From: Promerops cafer
Taxonomy: Eukaryota > Chordata > Aves > Passeriformes > Nectariniidae
NCBI GenBank assembly: GCA_013398275.1
Contig: VZSE01004132.1
Location: 1,880 to 65,879, forward strand
DNA: 64,000 nucleotides
Direction of reading: 5' to 3'
The translations under genes were made by a program, and so were the position numbers. Shown one piece after another: positions 9,964-21,970 of this stretch (positions are counted from its first letter, which is position 1; every line of letters starts with the position of its first letter). The notes beneath the pieces are model-generated. The model saw only the letters and a program-made list of their open reading frames with translations, was not told where the DNA came from and did no database searches.

Positions 9964-10808
9964 CACTAGATACAAAGTTGCTGAATCTCATGGACTCCCC
10001 AGAAACAAAGAGAAACAAAACGGTGGAGAAACCTCTCCCCCAAGATGGCACCCTCCAAAAATGACCTTGTGGTCTGAGAGACAAAGGCNCCCCCCCCAAG
10101 TGGCGCCCTCTGCAGACAACCATGCGGTCTGAGAGACAAAGATGGTGGACAATCCCTGCTCAGGTCAACTTTCCCCTGCAGGAAAAAAAGGGAAGATAGG
10201 AGCTTATGAAGCAGTTCTGGTGGCAGATGGGGTGTGCTGGCATTGCCTGGGGCCTCCGGCCCCATGGTGTCAGTTCCCCTGCTTCCTTTTGATGACTGTG
10301 GCATTGTGTGTCTGTGTGTGTGGTCAGTGCAGCTTCTCACTGCCTCCTCCTGCCACCTGCTGCTCTCAGCCAGTGTTGGTACTGTTGTCACAGGTTGCTG
10401 TTCCAAAGGGGAGGAGGGGGGAGAAGCAGAGCCGTTGAGCACCAAAGAACTGTGGCCCGGTTGCGACTCGCAGATGTGCCTGAAGCAACCTCAGAGAGAC
10501 AAAAACGGTTTTTGCCTTGCCCCATCCCAGCTTCCCCACAAGAATGGAAAAGAAAGGCAATAGACCTTCTGCCTAAGTACTCCCAACCTTAAGAAGACCC
10601 TGGCACCCGCTGACTTCTTGTCTTGGGGTGATTTATGATAGTCTATTCCCTGATCCTCTGCTTTATGCCCCAAAATGGATGTTGTATCTTTAAGGTGGAT
10701 CTGGGGGAGAGGGGAGCCTTGGGCTTGTTGGTGGGGTTTTTCAAAGCCTCACTCACCAGGTGTCTGGGTGAGGGTGTGGTGCGATCTGGGTTTTTGTTGG
10801 TTTTTTTT
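9964..10808. other. Unassigned, repeat-like DNA with a 55-bp tandem duplication
   Basis: No gene recognised; the open frames here are short and lack similarity. Around 10041-10141 two imperfect copies of a unit of about 55 bp share GGTCTGAGAGACAAAG (10071 and 10126). A C-run with an N (10089) lies between them. Composition resembles ERV leader or LTR sequence, but I cannot assign a family. Confidence 0.4.
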
Positions 10809-11400
10809 CTGCTTGGCTAGCTTGGCTTTTGTTAACTCAGGCAAGAGGTTTTTCTTTGTTTCTTGACCTCAGAGAAGCTGCAGCAGCAATCCTTCAGCAA
10901 CTTTTCGAGGTGAACTGGACAGCTTGTTTAATCTGAGACCTGCGGGAGAGGGGTTGGTCAGGATGGGCGGGAGAGAGGGGCCTGCTCTGTTTTCAGCCCC
11001 AGACCTTGGGAAAGCCAAGCCAAGGAGAGACTGCACACCGAGGGGCTCTAGCCCACCTGCTTCATCTGCTGTGGAGAGGAGATGGATGCCAGAGAGTCAC
11101 CAAATTTTCATCTGTTTGCCTGAACTACAGCATGAAGCTCCTGTTTGGTTTCTTTTCCTGAGAGAGAAGCCGGTGCCATCTTCCACCATGCGGCATGAGC
11201 CAGTACCTTTTCCCTGACATTCTGGGTTTTTGTTTGTGTGATAAATATATTACAGTGTTGGCTTTCACAATTGTTAGAGTGAATACTATGTGTTTCATAA
11301 TGTTGACCTTTGTAAAAGAAGTTTTACTAAAGCTTAGAGATCTTTCAATCCAAATGTGTAGTGATGCTAATGTTGGTTGGGAGTTGTTGTAATGTTAACA
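10809..11400. repeat. 592-bp repeat, copy 1
   Basis: I see no difference between this and 11402-11993; open frames in the two copies encode the same peptides at a constant offset of 593. The copies are separated by one N at 11401. The sequence is probably ERV/LTR-derived, because it leads directly into LTR-like features at 12160-12345. Confidence 0.9.
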
Positions 11401-11401
11401 N

Positions 11402-11993
11402 CTGCTTGGCTAGCTTGGCTTTTGTTAACTCAGGCAAGAGGTTTTTCTTTGTTTCTTGACCTCAGAGAAGCTGCAGCAGCAATCCTTCAGCAACTTTTCG
11501 AGGTGAACTGGACAGCTTGTTTAATCTGAGACCTGCGGGAGAGGGGTTGGTCAGGATGGGCGGGAGAGAGGGGCCTGCTCTGTTTTCAGCCCCAGACCTT
11601 GGGAAAGCCAAGCCAAGGAGAGACTGCACACCGAGGGGCTCTAGCCCACCTGCTTCATCTGCTGTGGAGAGGAGATGGATGCCAGAGAGTCACCAAATTT
11701 TCATCTGTTTGCCTGAACTACAGCATGAAGCTCCTGTTTGGTTTCTTTTCCTGAGAGAGAAGCCGGTGCCATCTTCCACCATGCGGCATGAGCCAGTACC
11801 TTTTCCCTGACATTCTGGGTTTTTGTTTGTGTGATAAATATATTACAGTGTTGGCTTTCACAATTGTTAGAGTGAATACTATGTGTTTCATAATGTTGAC
11901 CTTTGTAAAAGAAGTTTTACTAAAGCTTAGAGATCTTTCAATCCAAATGTGTAGTGATGCTAATGTTGGTTGGGAGTTGTTGTAATGTTAACA
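11402..11993. repeat. 592-bp repeat, copy 2
   Basis: Identical second copy of 10809-11400 after a single N. Exact identity in an otherwise decayed repeat landscape suggests overlapping contig ends that were not merged. Confidence 0.9.
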
Positions 11994-12345
11994 GTTAACC
12001 AGTGAAAGAATTGAGGCCTGTTGAAAGTATCGAAAAGTAGCAGATGACCACAACGAGGATAACTGCACATGCTCTGAAGGGTAGGGACGGAGGAGGAACT
12101 ATGTTAAAATGATTGAATATGAACATTTATGAATATGTATTTGGCTGATGCAATACCCAGGTTATATAAGGGGTGTTGCTGTGTTGACTGGTGTGCCTCT
12201 GGCTGCGGCTAAGCACCCAACGCTGTTCCTTTTGCTTTATTGACTTTGTCCCCTCTTGTCTCTTATTAAATTTCCTTTAAATTTTAACTGAGCAGTGGGC
12301 TTCATTTCTCACCGTTCGAGTGGGCAGGGGTGGCAAGGTCTGACA
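11982..12345 (+). repeat. LTR-like element, plus strand (ERVL-like)
   Basis: It contains a TATA box (TTATATAAGG, about 12163), an ATTAAA poly(A) signal near 12265, a T-rich U5-like end and a terminal TGACA at 12341-12345. The 5' limit is uncertain: it may begin with TGTAATGTT here, or the LTR may be long and include the 592-bp unit. No target duplication found. Confidence 0.5.
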
Positions 12346-12485
12346 GTTTAATATCTAGCATTTAATTTACTATTTTTACTGTGCCTTCTGGGCATTCTGT
12401 TTGTTAATAAACTGTTCGGTTTTTTGTTTTTTCACTTTCATCCACTAGTATTCATTTCCTATTTGTCAGGAAAATTAATCCACAA

Positions 12486-13074
12486 TGTCAGCGGTTTATG
12501 TCCAAAAAGGAGACAGAGAAGTCCTGTAACTTTATTTGAATAAAGGGAGAAGCCATGGGGCATTTCCCATGGGGTCTCTCAAATTGCTAGAGAATGCAGC
12601 CTTCTTTTTATCCTAATTTTCCTCTCTCTTTCCCAATTGGCTGAAGTACTTGAGAGGTACAGGCTTCCTGAATTGCCTAATAGAGACCACCTTCTAATGT
12701 GCATTCTGCCTTGTCCCCTCCCCCCCCCCCCCCCCNNNNNNNNNCCCCCCCCCCCCGCCCCTTTTCTTTGCATCTCTGTTCTTTTTCTCTAAGTCCAGGA
12801 ATTTAGCACAGCCTTGGGTGAGCAACAGTCTGTGTAAATTAGTGGAATTCCTATTCCTTTCACCTATCAGTATCTGACTTTATCTACCAGCAGGCCCACA
12901 GTTTGTTTGTAAAGACACCTCCCTCTCATTCCTTTCATGTTGATAGAAAGGGATTATTGGAACCCTTTGAGAGGAGACAACTCATTCCAGAGTGTTTTCT
13001 CCTAAATTTGTCTCTAAACTGAGACACCTCTGCAGTTCCATTTCTGGACATCATCTCTTAAAGAGACAGTAACA
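12486..13074 (-). repeat. Solo LTR-like element, minus strand, containing an assembly gap
   Basis: The segment has TGT...ACA ends on the plus strand and a reversed poly(A) signal (TTTATT, near 12530). Its first 270 bp match 41200 onward clearly (shared GGAGACAGAG, AGTCCTG, CATGGGGTCTCT, GCAGCC and others), so the two belong to one family. No matching target duplication was seen. Confidence 0.6.
12721..12756. other. Poly-C tract broken by a 9-N gap
   Basis: Fifteen C, nine N (12736-12744) and twelve C. A homopolymer that defeated sequencing or assembly, inside the LTR-like element. Confidence 0.9.
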
Positions 13075-14794
13075 ATTTTGGGCAGATGACATAGCACAGC
13101 TAGAGATAGAATACAATAACATTTTGGGTTATTCAGGACACTGGCCAATCTGCTCAACTGTTCTAAGAGTGCAGAATCTTTTATCCTCTCCAGTCAGAAT
13201 TTCTGTTGTTTCTGTTTTCACTCTGTTACTTGTTGAGCATCTCAGAGAATGGCTTGGCTCATTGTTCTCTATAAAACAACTTAGATTAATTGAAGACAGC
13301 AATCAGATTTAGTCTTCTCTTAGCTGGATAAACCCAGTTAGATCAGCCACTCCCTAGTGGACCATTCCTCCTGCTTGAAAAGGCCCATATGAATGATAGG
13401 CCTGCCTTTGCATGTCATGTGCTCCCTGCAGTTTTGTGTCATATGCCAACTTGATCAAGGGCCCTTCTGTCCCCTTTCCCAGGCCATCTGGTATAACCAA
13501 ACATTTTCCTATTTTACTTCTCTCTCTATCTCTCTTTCCTTCCCTCTTTATACAGATGTGTACACACACACACACACACACACACATACATTCTGGAGAA
13601 TTATGAGGTTCTGTTACATAAATTGACAGTAAAGGAATTTGACAAAGAATATTCCAATTTTTGCTTTTCTTGTTCAATTTTCACCTGCTCTTTTGGATTT
13701 TTGCTCTAGTATAAGACAAATCCAGACACACCAGTTGAACCCATCTACTGGGTTATCACTGCATAGTATTCAGAGGGCTGAAAATAAATATAGAGGAGTT
13801 TTTTCAGGCAAGCGTATTACAGGACACAAAAAGCTTCTGTTTCCTATAGTCTCATGGACATTGTGTAGGAATCTGGGTGAGTCAACATCTAGTTCAGGCC
13901 AATGATATATTTTTATCTCCCTTCTCAAACTTTCTCCTTCTTTACCACATTTTCTGAGTGTTCTGTGCATATTTCTTCAGTACTGCAATACCTCTTTTTT
14001 AGATCTTATTTTCTTTTTCTCTCTGATTTGTCAGATATTGGAAAGCAGCTCTGTTGTCACTCACCATTACTAATTTAGAGGTACACTTCTTTTGATTATG
14101 AAAATAACTCTGAGAAGGGCGTTCATTCTGTTACCATGACATCAAAGATTTTTTATGTGTAATTTCTGAAGTATCATTCTTAGTGCCTCTTCTCATTATT
14201 GGGAGAACATCCAAGTGGTAAATTATCTGGCATGGTCCTCCTGTGTAGTTTTATTGTATGCGGTGAATTATTTTACGTGGTTTACATGATAAAGGAAAGA
14301 GAGACTACTAGTTACAATGATCTATTTTAAATCACTCATGATTAAACTTTAAGATCTTTCTTGGAAAAAAGTTCACTCTTATTGCAGTAAAGTCTGTGAC
14401 ACAACATTGGTAGAATCCTCTTGTATTCTTTTCCTTGAAATTACAAAAAGTAGGAAAAGTTGACTAGAAATTACAGGGATGTGACTACTCTGCTAGATCC
14501 ACCGCATGTCAGCTGTACATGTGACATGCAATGGAACAAGTGCCTTGTGTGCTGGTTAGAAGTGTAGTTCTGAAAAATATAATTGGGTAAGCCCAATTTG
14601 TTGGATTTTGCATGGACATTGGAGATACTTTTTGTTCATACTGGGGATCTCAGCAGCACATACTACTACTCATCCAGATTTTCTAGGCAGGACTTTGGAT
14701 GTTCAGAAACTTTGAGGCAAGATGTAGTTAGTAGCTAAATTCTCCACCCAAAATAGGTTGCCTGCTGCAAGCAAATCAGAAGTTGTGACAGACT
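13075..14794. other. Unassigned intergenic DNA with a possible CR1 scrap and a CA microsatellite
   Basis: No gene. About 13390-13480 resembles antisense CR1 (TTTTGTGTCATATGCCAACT recalls the CR1 3' half). The rest is AT-rich with no structure I can name. Confidence 0.35.
13562..13586. repeat. (AC)n microsatellite
   Basis: Twelve and a half uninterrupted AC units. Confidence 0.95.
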
Positions 14795-14798
14795 GAAA

Positions 14799-15789
14799 TG
14801 TTATAGTTAATGGCTTAAACATTGTTATGAAGGAATTTTTGCCCATTATGGCAAAACTGTATAAAGGAGCTGCCACCACCTAAGTCCACCCCTCCCTGAA
14901 TATTCTTTTTGACTGGAAGTTTGGACTGTGAGTTAAGCCACCTGGAAGGGAACTTGAGATAACATAAAGGTGACACTATTATCCAATAATCTGAGATTGA
15001 GGAAGAAGTAACAAGGCTGAGGGAGAAGAATGTATCTACAAATAACACCAAACCCAGCAGCTGTCCTGAAAATCAGCTCTGGCTGGGTTTGAGGTGGAGA
15101 AGCCATAGCCCACAAACTCATTTCATAAGGCCAGGTTTGCATACACTCTACCCCAACCAAGCGGGAAGGAGGAGAGGTTTGGGTGTGTGGCATAACCTCT
15201 AGTCAGAGAAAGTTAACACGCATCCTCCGTTACACAAACTGGCTCAGTTGTAAACTCCCCCACACCCTGGGAAGGCCCCACCCACACAGGACGTTCATAT
15301 GAGAGGCAGCTGAGGAGGTGTCATAAACCGTTAGACCCCAAAAGAGCCCCTCAGACTCATTCCTGAGGCTTTGCACCAGAGGACTGCCCGCTATGCAAAC
15401 TGATGCAACAGATGCAGAGTCTGTTGCAAGAGACAATGTCAAACTTGCCCTCTGCTCCCAGGGGAGGTAGCTGGGCATTCCCATCTGGCCCAAAGGTATA
15501 TTAATCCATTGAACTCTGTCTTGCAGGACCCTCACCACCAAGAAGACCAGAAGAAGAGGATCAATGGGACACCATTGGGATCCAGGGGGTGGTGGTATTT
15601 TCTATTTAATCTGTCTTCTCTGTCACTTTCTCTCCCCCACTCTTCTCTTACTTCCTTATCTCCCTCTGTCCCCCCCTCACATTCACTGTTAAATAAAATC
15701 CATACTACTGACTTCAGCATATGGTCTCCTTTGCACCTTAATTCAAGAAGAGACATCTCTCTAATAGTTTTAATAACTGGATCATAACA
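14799..15789 (+). mobile_element. Solo LTR with 4-bp target duplication GAAA
   Basis: The 991-bp element begins TGTTAT and ends ATAACA, a perfect 6-bp terminal inverted repeat. GAAA lies on both sides (14795-14798 and 15790-15793). AATAAA at 15692-15697 fits R/U5 near the 3' end, giving plus orientation. A 4-bp duplication is typical of class I (gamma-like) ERVs. Confidence 0.75.
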
Positions 15790-15937
15790 GAAATCAGCTG
15801 CCAGGAGTCCTTTCACATGAAGGCCTTTGGTCCTAGGTGCCAGCATTTCTTCCTAATATGCCATGCACATCTCTCTTTCCTTACCTCCCTATGGATGCCA
15901 CACTAAAATGATACTTTACACCTCCAGACTGGTGATC
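15790..15937. other. Short unassigned spacer between two solo LTRs
   Basis: Includes one GAAA and one GTGATC target duplication; no other feature seen. Confidence 0.5.
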
Positions 15938-16266
15938 TGTTACATGGAGTCGGTGGTCAGAGACAGAGACGACACACTCTCCAGGTCTTCATGCGACAAC
16001 AGCGTGTTTTATTGTCCGCACTGTCCTTAAATAGCAGGTTTTGAATCTCTTGGTCTGGGTAGCTCATTGGTCTGACTTCAACACCGCCTAGCTCCCTGAC
16101 CAGTGAGATGTCTGCAGCTTAGGGTGGAATGTGATTGGGTGAAGTCCCTGTATGTATTCAAATCTATCCTATCATTGCTCAGCCAGGGACTTGTTTATGG
16201 AACCGAGCTGGGTTTCTTATTTATAGCCGAATTAATTGCCCATTGCAAGCCAGCTTTACTGTAACA
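15938..16266 (-). mobile_element. Solo LTR with 6-bp target duplication GTGATC
   Basis: A 329-bp LTR on the minus strand runs from TGTTACAGTA to CATGTAACA. GTGATC stands on both sides (15932-15937 and 16267-16272). AATAAAACACGCTG (complement near 16005) and several U3 blocks match the 3' LTR of provirus A at 1982-2300. It is a recombined remnant of a related class II provirus. Confidence 0.9.
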
Positions 16267-16272
16267 GTGATC

Positions 16273-17419
16273 TATGCTTAGTTCCTGGTAACAAAATGTG
16301 CTGTCTCTGGGGATGCACATTTCTACCTCATTTGTTGCTTTCCAAACTGTTCAGGAATACATCTAGTCCTTGTAGCCCAGTTTGCTAGCTGCAAATGGAG
16401 ATGCAGATTGAGCTCTGGGTAGGAGCCTGAGACAAGAGGCTGTGAAATGCTGACCTTTTGGATAACATGTTTCTGTGTTACTGTGCCGTGAATAAATTGC
16501 TTTTTGGAACTCTAGACACTTTTATGGAAAACCTGGGCTCAAACTGGGAAGGAAACCTGGTCTGACTGCATGTGAGTGGGGTCTGTCAAGTGGGGCTACC
16601 TTCAGCTCTCTGGAGCCACTCGCTGTAAAGGGGCTTCAGTCTTAAGAGTTAGGGTCTCTGCCATTGGGAGTGTGACTACCAGAGAGTCTCATAAATGGGA
16701 AGACTGAGGAGTTTTCTTAACACAAACCAGACAGCTTTCATCACCAACTCAGGCCTGTGAGGGGACCTGCTTACTTCCTCCTTGGACAGCAGAGCTGCTG
16801 CTTGCTGAAGCCTTCAAACCAAGGTGGAAGCTCTTTGGAGCCATGTGGGACTGGTCTGGTATCTCAGCAATGCGTAGAAAGGAACAGTTGCTGTAGGCTA
16901 CCTATGGGTAAAAGGGTATGTGGGGACTTTCAGAACTTGTCTTCCATAAGCAGGAAAAAACCAGTTAGCACCTAGGACACCACGAACAAAGGCAGGATCA
17001 GCTTGTGCTATGCACCTCAGAAATCAGAAGTGGGTACAGAATTTCAACATCTGAAAAGTCATGTCTGAGACTCCCATCTGGGCCACTGTCTTTCTACTGA
17101 CATTCAGATTTCTCAAACCAAACAGGTGATTCTGTTACTAGTACCATGTTATTAGCACCCTACCATTATGGTTTTTAGCTTCAAACTTGTTTGGTAGTTT
17201 AAGTGCAGTTTAACTTCTTTTAGTTTTATATTTTACTCTCTGTCACTGCTTCCTGGACAGGACTCTAAAAGATCTTTAATTCTATGTCACCTCTCAAAGT
17301 CCTTTCCCCATTCCATTGTCCTCTGAGAAGGAGGACCCAGGTTTGTGTATAATATCTATCAATTTATATACTGTCTTGGTGTTATCTCTACTTACTCTTT
17401 ACTCCTTTCTTAGCAAAGT
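16273..17419. other. Intergenic DNA, nothing recognised
   Basis: No conserved open frame, repeat family or RNA could be identified. Confidence 0.4.
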
Positions 17420-18760
17420 TTAATAGGTTGATTTGTATTTTTTTTCACACTACTGAGCATAGATAAGACATTTTCATACAACTACCTGTCTTGTAACAGC
17501 TCAGGGCTCTTCCTTTTAAGTGTGAAGGTGGGATGGTTTCTTCTCACATGCCCTGCTTTACAATGAGCTTCCCTAAATTCCATCTTTTTGCCCATATACC
17601 CAGTACTCAAAGATTCTTTTGCTTGCAGTTCTTCTCAGCCTGCCATTGCCTATATTTCCCTAAATAACACTGCACTGATAGCAGACTCTGATAGTGCCAT
17701 TTCCAGATCCTTGAGAAATGTGTTGCACAGATCAGGTTCCAGGCACAAAACACTTCCTTGTGGGACTCTATTGATGACCTCCTTTTCCTGTGAAAAAGGA
17801 CTGTTGACTGTCTTATTTCCTATCTTTCATTCAGTTATTTACCCCTGCAATTATTTACTTATTGGCAGTGTAACTTCTAAGAGCTTTTGATGACTGACCT
17901 CTCCAAATTGCTTCCAGAAATCCATGGTCAGTATTCCAGGATCTATCTCCCTTAGCCATGAGTGACTAATAAGTATTTTAGTAGGATTGTGATATTGTGA
18001 GGCAGTTCTTCCCTTTACAAAAGCCCTTATGACTCACCCCTATTACAGCATCTTTATTCATATGCTCGCCAGTTCTAATCTATTTTACAGTTTCCACTAA
18101 ATTGCGTGCTATGGACATCAGGACTGTACTTTTCTAGATTTCTTATGGCATTCTTTTAAAATCAGCTTTCAAGAGTCAGCTGTAGCTGATGCAATCCTGC
18201 CTTCTGCTACCAAACCAGTTTTGTACTATAGGTTTTTCAGGACAGTTTGTAGTTCACTCTTGAATTCTTTTAGAATTGCTGGTTAAATACTGTCTGGGCC
18301 TTGTGATTTGTTATTATTAGTTTTGCTGATATGTTCCACAACCTATATGTTACATATGGAATCTTTCAAGACGTAACCCCCTTTTTTATGAGTCCCCTCA
18401 TAAAAAAGAAGAGCTGGCTTGGGAATCTCATCCATCTCTGCTGTAGTGAACACAGATGTAAAGAATTAATTCAGATTTTCTGTTATTTTCTTCATATGCT
18501 CTTTTAAATTTCTTTTAATTTTCCTGGTACTGCAGTCTGTTGGGCAGACAGCCAGTAACTGAAGTGTTTGAAAGGGGATTTATTATTAGATTTTATTCCT
18601 TATGCAAGTTATTCCTCAAATTCTTTTAAACGATCTCATGGTGTGGTTTACTTTTTATCTGTCACAAGTTTGGAGTCTATTTTCAATTTTATGCCCAATT
18701 TAGCTTTTGGAAGGATTCTTCCAAAAAGCTGTCCCCAGCAGCAAGCATTTTTTTAAATGA
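17420..18760 (-). mobile_element. Old CR1/L3-like LINE fragment, minus strand
   Basis: Minus-strand translation gives broken reverse-transcriptase motifs of the CR1/L3 group: GPDSI near 18300, the PAILKEFKSEL helix, and KGFCKGKNCLT near 18030. Many stops and frameshifts show that it is ancient. The sequence near 18420-18520 also resembles the region upstream of RT in such LINEs. Confidence 0.65.
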
Positions 18761-21560
18761 AAGCACATATTGGATGACTTTTTTTGTTTGTTTGTTTGTC
18801 CTTAAGGGCTTTATGTAAAGAAGGAAAGACCAGAAGAGAGAGACCATCACAGTGTACTGCAATTGACTGTGTCTGCAGCACCTTATAACTCCTCCCTTGC
18901 CTTCTGGAGGTGCACACATTACTGTATTAAACTACTGCTCCTGGCTGCAGGGATCGTAACCCCAATGGCATTTGGAAATACCTAGGAACAGCTTCTTTAA
19001 AAATCAGGAACTCCAGGAAATACTTTGCACAAAAGGGTACTGTGTGTATGCAGGAGACTCATGCTGAAATCTAGACTTGTAGTTTATTGGCTGTAGTCCA
19101 TTTCATCTTCCTCACCAGAATCTCCACATCATGACAACCTTGCTGTCTTCATGTCAAGGCATGTCCTGAGCAGTCACTGACCGACCATGGGCTGACTAGT
19201 TTTCAGAAATGACTATACCATGATGACTGTTCAGGAATGAATGTGTTTCTATTAGAGATTTGTCCTCCTTGGCATGCACGCTGACACAGACCTAGGCTAG
19301 GGCTTCCCTTCCTTCTTCTTCCCTGCCTCATCTCCCCCTCTCCCTTGAAAGGCAAGGCTGTTTACTGTCATCCCTGCTGCATAGAGAGATGACTGTAAGA
19401 GCCCTGAGTACATCTCTCCCATGTTCCTTCCCCTGACACCCTGGGTGTTTGTCTGGATGCGCTCATACCAACTTCAAAGGGTGCCTACCCCTTGTTATTT
19501 CCCTCACTGCTTTAAAACACCTGCTCTCTTTCTGCCTGAACTATGTTGCAGGTATGCTTGTGCCTAACCTCACTGACTTTTACCCACTATCTTGACTTCT
19601 ATCTTGACCTGCCCTGTCACTACAGGCTTGCATGGCAACCTGGCCTGTTGCCTGGACTCTTGGTGAACCTGCTTTGCTCTTCTTGCTCAGGTATTGAATC
19701 TGCTGACTCTTAGCTCCCAGCTCTATCTTCTACATGGAGCAGTCTGTCCCTGCAACATCCTGACAGTCATACTGTTCAGATGAAAAGAAGCAGCCAATGA
19801 GCAAAGAAATGAGTGACAAATGGCAAAGGATCAGAAGATAAATATTCAAGCATGACAAAGTAGAAACAAAATCTATGTTTTAAGAGAGGGTGTATGATAT
19901 AGTGACGAGAACCTTTCCACTATCCCTGAAGTGAAAAGAATAAATTATGAGGAAAAGATAAAAATGTTATTTTGGCCAAGCCAAAGAAGAAAATTGTGGG
20001 AAATATAAAAAGTAAAGGGTCTCAGGAAGGTAAAGAGAGAAGGTAAATTCTTATTATTCTTATACAAATAATTCCTGTCCTACAAGCACACAGTGTCTAA
20101 CACCCCCCGCCTTGCCACCCTCCGCTCTACCACGTTTATCTACTTATTTAAATAATAATTATACAATTCCAGTATCTACCCAAGCTTGTGTAACTGCTAC
20201 TAATCACAGTTTCCGCAGCACCTCTCCTTTCACAGCTGTAACTCCCTCTGGCTCCCCAGAGGGGGCCAGTTCCCCCAAGAGAGCAAGCTCCCCTAAAATT
20301 GCCAACTCCCCTGTGACAAGTCCTGCAAAACTTATACAATCTACTTCCCTGTATCCCTCCGCCAAAAAAACAGTTTTAAATGCCACCAGCCACAAATAAC
20401 AAACAAAATACAGTTTTAAACCCCCTCTATTTGTACCTCTACAGATGCCTGTAGAGAAATGCTGGGAAGTTAACTTAGGCTACCAGGAATGGCTGGAACT
20501 GACACAATGGAAACTTAATACAGGAAAGGGGAAAAAAAAGCAGAACTGTTTAGATAAAAAGGGAAAATGGGGAACAAAGGAAAACCTGTACAGACCTAAG
20601 AATTAGCAATTGTGCAGCAGAACATACAGGAAAATTTCCTTAGTGCTTTGAGGCAGTGACTGGTTTCTTGGTGACAACAAAAAAAGAGTGTGCATACTGA
20701 AGTGTTGTGGTATTCATGAAAAGCAATGTTGAAATTTTGTAGTAGTTCTATATTAGAATATTATGGTCACATCTTTACAGTAGTGACAGAGAAGGCTGTG
20801 GGAACTAGAGGACTAATGCAAGTTTCTTGACAGCAGCAGGAAAACCATACACCATCTCTGAAAGGATGCTACTGACACATACCTTCCTTTGCAGCCTTAG
20901 ATGATCACCATGTTTACATACAGCAAAGCACTTCAAATACATTCAAAATACATGGCAAATTATGTAGCATCTTCATAAGGCCGTTGCCATACTGGTTTGC
21001 AAGCTTCCTTTGCAGCAATGGCAGGAGTCTGGGGGGCATTTCAGTAGCTAGTGTTTCTGCAATAACCCACAAGTTCTTTAAGGACTTTAGAGCCATGAGC
21101 TTTGCCCACTATAAACAGTAGCACTATGCCGCAGAAAGTGGAACTTTGAACGGAGAATTTTACTAGGAGGGTGGGGTGTGGAGGTCAAATGCAGACAGGC
21201 TGTGTGCAGCAGTGCTCCTGAGGTGTCATTCCTCAGAGTTGCTGATGTTAAACTACAAAGTTTCTCTGCAGTCTCTGTAAAAATCAGCAGCTCTGAAAGG
21301 CCTCTGAGCTGTTCAGTAGATATACTGTAACCATGGCACTGCAAACCTCTGCAGGAAGGTGTGAATCATAAAATTGGTTAAACACTGGTGCTGAAACCCG
21401 CAGTATGACGAATCATGCAGTTCTATGGAGTATTTGTAGCTGGAGCACAAGATTTGTCTGCAGCACCAGCTGTAGCATGGGAATCCCTGTGTGGACTTTT
21501 TTTGTCTCTGCTACCTCCTTCAAGATAGCCTGATAACACATCCCTGCTTTCTATCCTCTG
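18761..21560. other. Intergenic DNA upstream of NFX1, nothing recognised
   Basis: Pyrimidine-rich at 19300-19700 and AT-rich elsewhere. No exon of a neighbouring gene could be identified. One 95-codon open frame (20112-20399) is listed separately. Confidence 0.4.
20112..20399 (+). other. Unrecognised 95-codon open frame, Ser/Pro-rich
   Basis: The frame encodes a peptide with repeated SSPK/NSP-type units (residues about 50-70), matching an imperfect tandem repeat in the DNA at 20265-20325. There is no Kozak context, splice logic or similarity that I know of, and the flanks look non-coding. It may be a fragment of an old retroelement or chance. I assign no function. Confidence 0.2.
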
Positions 21561-21970
21561 CCTAGAGAAAGCAGCTCTTTTATACAGGGAGACAGAGGGC
21601 CGAGCTGTCCTGTACCCGCTCTCCTGCTCTTGGCCCGCTCAGCCGGGCTCTAAAATGCTGGAGACAAGCTGATTGCCAAACAAAAGGTAAATTTATTGCC
21701 AGAGCTAGCATTTCTTTCTCGCTGTTTGTCTTCCTTTCTTCCTCTTTTGCAGTCTCAAACAAGTTCCCGATTTCCAGCTCTTCCGGCCACTGGAGAAGCA
21801 GCGCTACTGGACACACGGCGCAACGCAACCCAACACCCCGGCTGTGCTCAGGGACCCGCGCCCTCCCTATCGGCCGCCCCCGGCTCCGCCCCTCCCGCCT
21901 CGTGCTCGGTTCTGCTCTCACGCTCGCCGCTGCGGTGCGGCTGCGTGCGGAGAGATAAAGCTCCATTAGT

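Noticed and set aside
10924..11810. Two identical 97-codon frames
   Set aside because: They are the same frame seen twice because of the exact 592-bp duplication; the frame has no similarity to a protein I know.
13354..13905. Open frames around the CA microsatellite
   Set aside because: They arise from the CA/GT repeat and pyrimidine tracts, with no motif.
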